A program made the position numbers and the translations under genes. A DNA stretch of 64,000 nucleotides from Sphingomonas sp. Leaf339 (GTDB lineage: Bacteria; Pseudomonadota; Alphaproteobacteria; Sphingomonadales; Sphingomonadaceae). This document shows, one piece after another, positions 8,121 through 16,302 of this stretch. Within the stretch, counting starts at the first letter, position 1. Every line of letters begins with the position of its first letter. Below the pieces are notes generated by a model. That model did no database searches. It saw nothing but the letters and a program-made list of their open reading frames with translations, and had not been told where the DNA came from. The stretch is taken from contig NZ_LMRS01000060.1 in NCBI RefSeq assembly GCF_001426195.1, positions 1-64,000 on the forward strand, given 5' to 3'.

Positions 8121-10427
8121 ATGCACGGACCCGCTCCTTTTTCTTCCGAATCGCTGGTGTCCGAACCTCTCCCCGCCCCGCTGATCTGCTTTTCCCACCT
8201 GCGTTGGGATTTCGTTACGCAGCGGCCGCAACATCTGATGAAGCGTTTCGCGGCCGAGCGTCGCGTGTTCTTTTGGGAAGAGCCGATCGCCTGCGATCAT
8301 CCGCTCCCCTATCTGGAATATCATCCGTTTCCCGCCGACAACATCATCGCGCTGCGCCCGCGCGTGCCGCATTGGTGGGGCCGCGAGCAGGTGGAGGCGG
8401 GGTTGCGCGACCTGCTCGACATGCTGGTCGCGACCTCGATGCCGGTTGATCCGGTGCTGTGGTTCTACACGCCGATGATGACGGGGTTCGCCGGCCATCT
8501 GCGCAGTTCGCTGGTCGTGTACGACTGCATGGATGAGCTGTCGGCCTTTGCGTTCGCCGACCCGTTGCTGGTCGAACGCGAGGCGGCTTTGATCGCGCGC
8601 GCCGATGTGATGTTCACCGGCGGGTACAGCCTGTACGAGGCCAAGTGCGACCGCCACGACGCGATCACGCCCTTTCCCTCCGCAGTCGATGTCGCGCATT
8701 TCGCCGCGGCGCGCGGAGGCGTTGCCGAGGCGGAGGATCAGCGTGGCATCGCCGGGCCGAAGCTCGGCTTCTACGGCGTCATCGACGAACGCATCGACCT
8801 GAACCTGATCGACGCGATCGCGGCGACCCGACCCGACTGGCAGATCGTGATGGTCGGTCCGGTGGTGAAGATCGACCCCGCCACCCTGCCCCGCCGCGCG
8901 AACATCCACTGGCTGGGCAATCGACATTATGATGAGCTGCCCGCCTATCTGACCGGCTGGTCGGTCGCGCTGATGCCGTTTGCGATCAACGCGGCGACGC
9001 GGTTCATCAGCCCGACGAAGACTCCCGAATATCTCGCGGCTGGCAAGCCGGTGGTGTCGACCCCGATCGTCGATGTGATCCGCCATTATGGCGACCTGTC
9101 TGGCGTGGCGATCGCGGCCGACGCGCCCGCGTTCGTCGCCGCATGCGAGGTGGCGCTGGCGCCCGAGGGCGCATGGCGGGACGAGGCGGATGCGCTGTTG
9201 GCGGCCACCTCATGGGACCGGACCTTCGCGGGCATGAAGGCGAAGATGCTGCCCAGGCGGATTCCCGTGGCCCCCGCCATCCACCCAGCCGGACGCCGCG
9301 CACATTATGATGCGCTGGTAGTCGGCGCGGGCTTCGCCGGATCGGTGCTGGCCGAGCGGCTGGCGGCGGGATCGGGCAAGCGCGTGCTGGTGATCGACAG
9401 GCGCCCGCACATCGCCGGCAACGCGTTCGACCATCATGACGCGGCGGGCATCATGGTCCACCGCTATGGCCCGCACATCTTCCACACCAACAGCGACGAC
9501 GTGTTCGCCTATCTGTCGCGTTTCACCAAATGGCGCGGGTACGAACATCGCGTGCTGGCGAGCGTGCGCGACAAATTGGTGCCGATCCCGATCAATCGCA
9601 CCACGCTCAACACGCTCTACGGTCTCAACCTGCACGACGATGCCGCGACCGCTGCGTTCCTGATGGCGCGCGCCGAACCGCGTGAGATCGTGACGTCGGA
9701 GGACGTCGTCGTCGCGGCAGTGGGGCAGGAACTCTACGAGACCTTCTTCCGTGGATACACGCGCAAGCAATGGGGCCTCGACCCCTCCGAACTCGACAAG
9801 GCGGTGACGGCGCGCGTGCCGACCCGCACCAACACCGACGACCGCTATTTCGGCGACCGGCATCAGGCGATGCCGCTGAACGGTTATACCGCGATGTTCG
9901 AGAACATGCTCGATCACCCGAACATCACCGTGCAGACCGGGGTGGACTACGCCGATTGCGACGTGCGCGCCGACCACCTCGTCTATACCGGGCCGATCGA
10001 CGAGTATTTCGGTCATCGCTTCGGCCCGCTGCCCTATCGCAGCCTGGAATTCCGGCATGAGACGCATGACGTGGCGCAGTTCCAGCCGGTCGCGGTCGTC
10101 AACTATCCCGTGCCCGATGTGCCGTACACGCGCATTACCGAATACAAGCACCTGACCGGCCAGACGGCGCCGCGCACCAGCATCAGTTACGAATATCCGC
10201 AGGCCGAGGGCGATCCCTATTACCCGATCCCGCGCCCGGAAAATCAGGCGCTGTACCGGCGGTATGCGGCGCTCGCCGATGGGTTGCCGGATGTCAGTTT
10301 CGTCGGGCGGCTGGCGACGTACCGTTACTACAACATGGATCAGGTCGTCGGGCAGGCGCTGGCCACGTATCGCCGTCTCGCGCCCGATCTGGTTCCGATG
10401 ATCGACCGGGTGACGGTCGCAGCATGA
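8121..10427 (+). CDS. Glycosyltransferase fused to UDP-galactopyranose mutase
   Basis: The start taken is the ATG preceded by GGGGGAG; a GTG at 8085 would add 12 residues. Of 768 residues, about 1-390 form a GT-B glycosyltransferase (opening FSHLRWDFVTQRPQHLM, later FISPTKTPEYLAAGKPVVST). Residues about 395-768 are a complete UDP-galactopyranose mutase: the FAD dinucleotide site VVGAGFAGSVLAERL, the HRYGPHIFHTN block, the RKQWG segment and a C-terminal RLATYRYYNMDQVV. The mutase converts UDP-galactopyranose to UDP-galactofuranose, so the fused glycosyltransferase may use UDP-Galf at once. Stand-alone Glf proteins are about 370-390 residues, as the C-terminal half is here. Confidence 0.9.
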   Translation: MHGPAPFSSESLVSEPLPAPLICFSHLRWDFVTQRPQHLMKRFAAERRVFFWEEPIACDHPLPYLEYHPFPADNIIALRPRVPHWWGREQVEAGLRDLLDMLVATSMPVDPVLWFYTPMMTGFAGHLRSSLVVYDCMDELSAFAFADPLLVEREAALIARADVMFTGGYSLYEAKCDRHDAITPFPSAVDVAHFAAARGGVAEAEDQRGIAGPKLGFYGVIDERIDLNLIDAIAATRPDWQIVMVGPVVKIDPATLPRRANIHWLGNRHYDELPAYLTGWSVALMPFAINAATRFISPTKTPEYLAAGKPVVSTPIVDVIRHYGDLSGVAIAADAPAFVAACEVALAPEGAWRDEADALLAATSWDRTFAGMKAKMLPRRIPVAPAIHPAGRRAHYDALVVGAGFAGSVLAERLAAGSGKRVLVIDRRPHIAGNAFDHHDAAGIMVHRYGPHIFHTNSDDVFAYLSRFTKWRGYEHRVLASVRDKLVPIPINRTTLNTLYGLNLHDDAATAAFLMARAEPREIVTSEDVVVAAVGQELYETFFRGYTRKQWGLDPSELDKAVTARVPTRTNTDDRYFGDRHQAMPLNGYTAMFENMLDHPNITVQTGVDYADCDVRADHLVYTGPIDEYFGHRFGPLPYRSLEFRHETHDVAQFQPVAVVNYPVPDVPYTRITEYKHLTGQTAPRTSISYEYPQAEGDPYYPIPRPENQALYRRYAALADGLPDVSFVGRLATYRYYNMDQVVGQALATYRRLAPDLVPMIDRVTVAA

Positions 10428-12511
10428 CCGAGCGACCAAGGCTGTTTCTGGTCACCGAGAGCCCGGCGCCATCGGGCGTGGGCGAGCATATGCTGACGCT
10501 GGCCGATGGCCTGCGCGGCGATCATGATATCGTCGTCGCCGCGACACCCGCGTCCGGGCTGCTGGCGCGCGCCCGCGCGCGTGGCCTGACGGTGAAGGCG
10601 ATCGACCCCGCCGACCGCGAAGACCTGTCACGCTGGTTCGCCCGCGCGCAGCCGGATATCGTCCATGTCCATGCCGGCATCGGCTGGGAAGGTCATGCCA
10701 GCGCGCGAGCCGCGCATGAGGCCGGCGCATGCGTGATCCGCACCGAACACCTCCCCTATCTGCTGACCGATGCGGACCAATGCGCCGCGCATCGTGCCGG
10801 TCTGGCCCATGTCGACCGTCTGATCGCGGTGTCGGAGGCGGTTGCCGACAGCCACGCCCGTACCGAACTGGGCAACCGGTTGGCGACGATCCCGAACGGC
10901 GTCGCCCCGCCGGCCGCGCCGACGAAATCGCGCGCAACCTTGCGGCGATACTGGGCGCTGGACGACGGGCCGGTGCTGTTGATGGCGGCGCGCTTCGCCG
11001 AGCAGAAGGGCCACCGGCTGTTGCTGGATGCGATGCCCGCGATCCGCGCCGCGCATCCGCGCGTCACACTGCTGCTGGCCGGTAATGGCCCGCTAACATG
11101 GACGATCGCGCGCGAGATCGCGGCGCGCGGCCTTGCCGGATCGGTGCGGATGCTGGGCCAGCGTGGCGACTTGCCCGACCTGATGGCCGCGGCCGACCTG
11201 CTGGTGCTGCCGTCGCGGTTCGAGGGGCTGTCGCTGGTCGCGCTGGAGGCGATGGCGGCAGGACTGCCGGTCGTCGCTAGCGACGCGCCGGGCAATGCCG
11301 GGATGGTGGAACATGGCCGTTCCGGCTGGCTCGCCCCCACCGGCGACGCTGCCGCGTTCGCTGCGACGGTGATCGACGCGTTGTCCAATCGGGATCGCCT
11401 GCGCGCCATCGCCGCGACCGCGAGCGACCACCAGCGCGCCCATTACGACGCCGACCGCATGATCCGCGATACCGCGACGATCTATGCCGAAGAAATCAGC
11501 GGCGCACCGCGACCTGACGGGAAACGCATGACCAGAATAGGCTTCATCGGCGCGGGCGGCATCGCCCATCGCCATTTCGGCGTCCTCGACCAGTTTGAGG
11601 ATGTCGAGATCGTCGCCATCGCCGATGTCGACGCCGCCCGCGCTGATGAGGCGGCCGCGCGGTTCGGCGCGCAAGCCTTCACCGATATCGACACGATGCT
11701 GGATGCGGTACCTGTCGATGCGCTCTACATCTGCGTGCCGCCCTTCGCGCACGGCGCCCCCGAACGCGCCGCCATCGCGCGGTGGTTGCCGTTCTTCGTC
11801 GAGAAACCCGTCGCGCTCGACATCGCCACCGCCGACGCCATCGCGGCCGAGGTCGCCGCGGCGAACATCGTCACCGCGGTCGGTTATCACTGGCGTTATC
11901 TCGATACGGTGGACGAGGTGCGCGCGCTGCTCGCGCACAATCCGGCGCGGCTGATGTCCGGCTACTGGCTCGATTCCACGCCCCCGCCTGAGTGGTGGTG
12001 GCACGCGGACCAGTCGGGCGGGCAGATGGTGGAACAGACCACGCACCTGATCGACCTCGCGCGCTATCTGGCCGGCGACGTGACCCGCGTGTTCGGTCTG
12101 GCTGGTCATACGGATCGCGCCGAGTTCCCCGGCCTCGACGTGCCGACCGTCAGCACCGCCAGCCTGCAATTCGGCAGCGGCGCGATCGCCAATTTCGCCT
12201 CCACCTGCCTGCTCGGCTGGAACCACCGCGTCGGGCTGCACCTGTTCGGCGATAAGCTGGCGGTGGAGTTGACCGACCGCGACCTGATGGTCGATGTCGG
12301 TCGCGGCCGGCCGGTGCGCGGCGCGGAAGGCGATCCGGTGTGGCGCGAGGATCGCGATTTCATCGACTCGGTACAGGGCAAGGAAAACCGTATCCGTTGC
12401 CCCTATGCCGATGCGGTCGAAACCCACCGTGTCGCGCTGGCGATCGGCGAGTCCGCGCGCACCGGCACCGCGATCACGCTGGAAGCGAATAGGGAGGAGA
12501 AGGCCGTATGA
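10424..12511 (+). CDS. GT4 glycosyltransferase fused to Gfo/Idh/MocA oxidoreductase
   Basis: Residues 1-360 of 695 are a GT4 retaining glycosyltransferase with the late block PSRFEGLSLVALEAMAAGLP, including the E-x7-E pair. An unbroken linker (ISGAPRPDGKR) leads to a second domain from residue 369 that begins like a free protein (MTRIGFIGAGGIAHRHFG, ATG at 11528). This is the NAD(P) site of Gfo/Idh/MocA enzymes, followed by the conserved FVEKPVALD. These oxidoreductases act on sugars, often at C3 or C2 of nucleotide sugars. The gene overlaps both neighbours by four bases. Confidence 0.88.
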   Translation: MTERPRLFLVTESPAPSGVGEHMLTLADGLRGDHDIVVAATPASGLLARARARGLTVKAIDPADREDLSRWFARAQPDIVHVHAGIGWEGHASARAAHEAGACVIRTEHLPYLLTDADQCAAHRAGLAHVDRLIAVSEAVADSHARTELGNRLATIPNGVAPPAAPTKSRATLRRYWALDDGPVLLMAARFAEQKGHRLLLDAMPAIRAAHPRVTLLLAGNGPLTWTIAREIAARGLAGSVRMLGQRGDLPDLMAAADLLVLPSRFEGLSLVALEAMAAGLPVVASDAPGNAGMVEHGRSGWLAPTGDAAAFAATVIDALSNRDRLRAIAATASDHQRAHYDADRMIRDTATIYAEEISGAPRPDGKRMTRIGFIGAGGIAHRHFGVLDQFEDVEIVAIADVDAARADEAAARFGAQAFTDIDTMLDAVPVDALYICVPPFAHGAPERAAIARWLPFFVEKPVALDIATADAIAAEVAAANIVTAVGYHWRYLDTVDEVRALLAHNPARLMSGYWLDSTPPPEWWWHADQSGGQMVEQTTHLIDLARYLAGDVTRVFGLAGHTDRAEFPGLDVPTVSTASLQFGSGAIANFASTCLLGWNHRVGLHLFGDKLAVELTDRDLMVDVGRGRPVRGAEGDPVWREDRDFIDSVQGKENRIRCPYADAVETHRVALAIGESARTGTAITLEANREEKAV

Positions 12512-13608
12512 GCGAGTGGCGCCATATCCGCTCGCTGGGCGTCGAACGGCCGGGCGAGGCGTATCTGCACGGCTATGACGAGGGTCCGCCCGGTGACGGG
12601 CAGGTCCGGCTCGACATGCTCTACACAGGCTTTTCCGCCGGCACCGAGCTGACCTTCGTCAAGAATACAAATCCCTATCTCCATGCGCGTTGGGATGCCG
12701 GGCGCGGTGTGTTCGTGCACGGCGAGCCGCAGCAGCATTATCCGGTGCCGTTCCTCGGTTATATGGAATCCGCGCGCGTCGTGGAGTCGAACGCGTGGGA
12801 CTATGCCCCCGGCGACACGATCGGCGCGGTCTTCGGACACAAGACCGGCCATACCGCCGATCCCTTCCATGACGTGCTGACCAAGCTGCCGCCTGAAGTC
12901 GACCCGATCCTCGGCATCTATGTCGGCCAGATGGGGCCAATCGCCGCCAACGGCATTCTCCACGCCGATGCCGAAATGCTGGGGCCGACTGCGCCCTTCT
13001 TCGGGGCGGGCGTGAAGAACCGGCCGGTGCTGGTGATCGGCGCCGGCATCGTCGGGCTGTTCGTGGCGCTGTTTGCACAAGGGGCCGGCGCCAGCGAGGT
13101 GGTGATCGCTGATCCTTCCGAATTCCGCCGTACCCGCGCCGCCTGCCTCGGCCTCGTGCCGATGGTCGAGGCGGATGCGTGGGCATACGCAAAGTCGCGC
13201 TGGCATCATGGCGGCGACGATCGCGGGGCCGATCTCGTGTTCCAGACCCGCGCCGACAGCGCCTCGCTCCACGCCGCGATGCAGGCGCTGCGCCCGCAGG
13301 GCACGGTGATCGACCTTGCCTTCTATCAGGGCGGCGCCGACCGGTTGCGGCTGGGTGAGGAGTTCCACCACAACGGCCTCAACCTCCGCTGCGCGCAGAT
13401 CAACCGCGTGCCGCGCGGCATGGCGACGGCGTGGGACAAGCGCCGGCTGGCGAACGAGACGGTCGCGCTGCTCGCCGAGCGGGGTGACGACATCCGCGCG
13501 CAGCTCATCACCCATGTCGTGCCGATCGAGGAAGCGCCGGACTTCTTGCGCCACCTCGTCAAGGATCGGCCGGAGTTTCTCCAGATCGTGTTCAAGGGCG
13601 TCGATTGA
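12508..13608 (+). CDS. MDR-superfamily (alcohol dehydrogenase-like) oxidoreductase
   Basis: The 366-residue protein has the MDR layout: an N-terminal GroES-like half (about 1-155) and a Rossmann half opening at VLVIGAGIVGLFVALFAQGA (about 172-191). The usual catalytic Cys/His zinc ligands of alcohol dehydrogenases are not evident; the N-terminal TGFSAGTELTFVK resembles the TGISAGTE-type opening of sugar- or bacteriochlorophyllide-dehydrogenase-like members. Since it sits directly between a Gfo/Idh fusion and another glycosyltransferase, the substrate may be a keto-sugar intermediate, by inference. It overlaps the previous gene by four bases. Confidence 0.75.
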   Translation: MSEWRHIRSLGVERPGEAYLHGYDEGPPGDGQVRLDMLYTGFSAGTELTFVKNTNPYLHARWDAGRGVFVHGEPQQHYPVPFLGYMESARVVESNAWDYAPGDTIGAVFGHKTGHTADPFHDVLTKLPPEVDPILGIYVGQMGPIAANGILHADAEMLGPTAPFFGAGVKNRPVLVIGAGIVGLFVALFAQGAGASEVVIADPSEFRRTRAACLGLVPMVEADAWAYAKSRWHHGGDDRGADLVFQTRADSASLHAAMQALRPQGTVIDLAFYQGGADRLRLGEEFHHNGLNLRCAQINRVPRGMATAWDKRRLANETVALLAERGDDIRAQLITHVVPIEEAPDFLRHLVKDRPEFLQIVFKGVD

Positions 13609-15866
13609 TCCTCGATCCTGCGTTACCTGCCGTGCCGCAAGCCCCGATGCGCATCCTGTTCGTCTTCGCCTGGCTGGTCGTGGGCGGCGAGGAGACGGAG
13701 GTACGCTTGATCGCGCAATCGCTCGATCCGGCGCGTTATACGATCGACGTCGTCGCCTGCTTTCACAAGCCGGGGATGCCCGACCAGACGCACGCGCAAT
13801 TGACCGCGATCGGGGTGAAGGTCGATACCACCCCGTATCACCTGTCGTTCGACGCGACGGTCGCCTATCTCGCCAGCATCGTGCCGGGTTACGACGCGAT
13901 CGTGTCGTGTCAGAACGTGGCGGATATCTACCCCGCGCTCGAACGCTTGCACCTGCGCCCGCCGTTGATCGAGCATGGCGGGCTGGTGTCCGAGGCACTG
14001 GCCGGGCCGAAGCATTTCACCACCCGCTATGTCGGTGTCTGCGCCTCGATCCGTGACGCTGCGGCCGCGCGGATGCCGGGGCGCGAGCAGGACGCAATCG
14101 AGATACCGTCGATGGTCGATATGTCGGCGTATCGACATGTCGACAGGGCGGCGATGCGCACGTCGCTCGGCATCGCGGCCGATGCGCCGCTGATCGGCTG
14201 GGTCGGCCGGCTCGACGCCAAGAAGCGCGTCGAGGATTTCATCGCCGCTGCCTCCCTCGTTCATACCGTCTGCCCCGACGCGCGCTTCCTCGTCATCGGC
14301 GGGCCGGACGCGTTCATGCCCGACTATGCGCTGCGCCTGCGCGAACAGGCGCACGCGGCGGGGCTGGACGGCGCGCTCCGCTTCCTCGGCGACCGCGCCG
14401 ACATCCCCGCATTGCTGTCCGCGCTCGACATCTTCGTCTGGCTGTCGCGCGGCGAGGGGATGCCGCATGTCATCGCCGAGGCGGGTGCTGCGTCCCTGCC
14501 GGTAATCGCCACGCCCGACAACGGCGCGCTCCAGCAGATCGAGGACGACGTCAGCGGTCTGTTCGTCCCCCACGAAGACCCCGCCGCAGTCGCCACTGCG
14601 ATGCTCCGGCTGATCGATGACGCCCCCCTGCGCCATCGGCTGGGTGAGGCCCTCCATGGCAAGGTCGCCCGCGATTACGCGGTCGAGGCCGTCGTGCCGC
14701 AATGGCAGCGCCTGTTTGACGCCGTCCGTCGCCCGGCCCCGCCAGCACCCGAACCGCTGTTCCGCAGCTTCTGGCAGGGTGGCTTTGAATGCTCCACGCA
14801 TCGTCGCGCCCATGATCGCAAGCGGGTCGACGTGATCGCCGCCACCCGCCACGACGTGCAGGCCGAACAGGATTACCGCACCCTCCACCCGCACGGCATC
14901 CGCACCGTCCGCGATGGCCTGCGCTGGCATCTGATCGAGCGTAAGCCAGGCGTATATGACTGGTCCAGCCTTGACCACCAGCGCGCCGGCGCGGCCGCCA
15001 GCGAGACGGAGGTGATCTGGGACCTGCTCCATTATGGCTGGCCCGACGATATCGATGTGTGGAGCCCCGCCTTCGTCACCCGCTTCGCCGCCTTCGCGAC
15101 CGCAGCTGCGCAGGTCATCGCCGCGCGGACGACGGGCACGCGCTTCTATTGCCCGGTCAACGAAATTTCGTTCCTGTCATGGGGCGGGGGTGATGCGGCG
15201 TATCTGAACCCCTTTGCGCGCGGGCGTGGCTATGAGTTGAAGGTCCAGCTCGCTCGCGCCGCGATCGTCGCGATGGATGCCATCCGGGCGGTCGATCCAC
15301 AGGCCCGCTTCGTCCATGTCGATCCGGTCATCAACGTCATCACCGACCCCGCCCGGCCAGCCGATGCGCCCCATGCCGAGGGCCACCGGCAGGCGCAGTT
15401 CCAGGGATGGGACCTGATTTCGGGGCGCATCTGGCCGCAGATCGGCGGGCGGCCCGACCTGCTCGATATCGTCGGCGTCAATTACTACCACAACAATCAG
15501 TGGATCCATGGCGGCCCGCCGATCGACCGTCACCACCCGCTGGCCAAGCCGTTCCACCGCATTCTCGCCGATACCTATGCCCGGTACGGCCGCCCGATCT
15601 TCGTGGCGGAGACGGGGATCGAGGGCGACGCCCGCCCCGCCTGGCTAGCGCATGTCGCCGGCGAGGTTCGGCTGGCGCAAGCGTTGGGGGTGCCGGTGCA
15701 GGGTATCTGCCTGTACCCGATCCTCGACCATCCCGGCTGGGACGACGAGCGCCCCTGCCCCAACGGCCTGCTTCACACGCTGGCCGACGGCACCCGCCGC
15801 GCCGACTCCGCCTATGCCGCGGCGATCGCGGTGCAGGAGGGGTTGCGGCGTGGAAAGTTAGGCTAA
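13605..15866 (+). CDS. GT4 glycosyltransferase fused to a GH1-like glycosidase
   Basis: The frame can begin at a TTG overlapping the previous stop or at the ATG of MRILFVFAWLVVGGEE (13647). Residues about 15-370 are a GT4 glycosyltransferase with WLSRGEGMPHVIAEAGAASL. Residues about 385-753 are a TIM-barrel glycosidase like clan A family 1 enzymes: FWQGGFECSTHRR at the start, NEISF with Glu 520 as likely acid/base, and AETGIEG with Glu 669 as likely nucleophile. A polymer-making and a polymer- or oligosaccharide-cleaving domain in one chain suggests trimming or transglycosylation. It is the third glycosyltransferase fusion in the operon. The last codons overlap repeat copy B. Confidence 0.85.
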   Translation: MILDPALPAVPQAPMRILFVFAWLVVGGEETEVRLIAQSLDPARYTIDVVACFHKPGMPDQTHAQLTAIGVKVDTTPYHLSFDATVAYLASIVPGYDAIVSCQNVADIYPALERLHLRPPLIEHGGLVSEALAGPKHFTTRYVGVCASIRDAAAARMPGREQDAIEIPSMVDMSAYRHVDRAAMRTSLGIAADAPLIGWVGRLDAKKRVEDFIAAASLVHTVCPDARFLVIGGPDAFMPDYALRLREQAHAAGLDGALRFLGDRADIPALLSALDIFVWLSRGEGMPHVIAEAGAASLPVIATPDNGALQQIEDDVSGLFVPHEDPAAVATAMLRLIDDAPLRHRLGEALHGKVARDYAVEAVVPQWQRLFDAVRRPAPPAPEPLFRSFWQGGFECSTHRRAHDRKRVDVIAATRHDVQAEQDYRTLHPHGIRTVRDGLRWHLIERKPGVYDWSSLDHQRAGAAASETEVIWDLLHYGWPDDIDVWSPAFVTRFAAFATAAAQVIAARTTGTRFYCPVNEISFLSWGGGDAAYLNPFARGRGYELKVQLARAAIVAMDAIRAVDPQARFVHVDPVINVITDPARPADAPHAEGHRQAQFQGWDLISGRIWPQIGGRPDLLDIVGVNYYHNNQWIHGGPPIDRHHPLAKPFHRILADTYARYGRPIFVAETGIEGDARPAWLAHVAGEVRLAQALGVPVQGICLYPILDHPGWDDERPCPNGLLHTLADGTRRADSAYAAAIAVQEGLRRGKLG

Positions 15867-15880
15867 GGTTAGGCCTAAAA
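15852..15880. repeat. 29-bp repeat, copy B
   Basis: It matches copy A at 1224-1252 in 28 of 29 positions, differing only T for A at the 19th base. Here it covers the last codons and stop of the GT4-glycosidase gene. The shared 12-mer TGTAGGACAGCG lies further right at 15959-15970. The two copies bracket the AraC, diguanylate cyclase and glycan operon segment of about 14.6 kb. Confidence 0.7.
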
Positions 15881-15930
15881 CCGACCTAAACAACCTTTCG
15901 CCGCCCCACGAACAGCCAGAGTGTCAAATC

Positions 15931-15958
15931 CCGCCCGGTATCTATCATCGCCGGGCGG
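15931..15958. terminator. GC-rich hairpin between convergent genes
   Basis: CCGCCCGG (15931-15938) pairs perfectly with CCGGGCGG (15951-15958) across a 12-base loop. It lies between the end of the glycan operon and the end of the minus-strand 83-aa gene. There is no T-run on either side, so termination is plausible but not certain. Confidence 0.4.
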
Positions 15959-15974
15959 TGTAGGACAGCGGCGG

Positions 15975-16226
15975 TCAATCAGCCTTGGCGTTCCGGGTCT
16001 TGGCGTTTTCGGTGCGGGCGCCGACGATCATCTTGCGAGCGATGGCGCGCACCGCCTCGTCGTCCTTGCTGTCGTCGTGCGCCGGGTCGCCGAGATGGTC
16101 CAGGCTGCCCTCGATCATATCGAGCAGGCCGGGATGCTTGCCCTCGACATATTCGATCAGCTTGAACAGCACATGCTCGACCGCGATTTCGCGGCGTCGG
16201 GCCTGGATGGCGGTGTCGTCGGTCAT
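15975..16226 (-). CDS. Conserved small hypothetical protein, 83 aa
   Basis: The protein (start MTDDTAIQARRREIAVEHVL) is soluble, charged and mostly helical by appearance, with an AKTRNAKAD tail. An AAGGAA site stands 9 bases before the ATG. I do not recognise a domain. It follows the GH130 gene on the same strand by 77 bases and is probably transcribed with it. Confidence 0.6.
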   Translation of the reverse strand: MTDDTAIQARRREIAVEHVLFKLIEYVEGKHPGLLDMIEGSLDHLGDPAHDDSKDDEAVRAIARKMIVGARTENAKTRNAKAD

Positions 16227-16302
16227 CGGGTGTGTTCCTTATGGGCAGGTTTGCGGAGAAAGCGATCGGTGACGCCAGAATATCCCTGGCGACCGGGACC
16301 AT

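Noticed and set aside
14138..14145. A seventh TGTCGACA octamer
   Set aside because: It lies inside the coding part of the GT4-glycosidase fusion and has no further palindrome around it; taken as the chance occurrence expected for an octamer in a window of this size.
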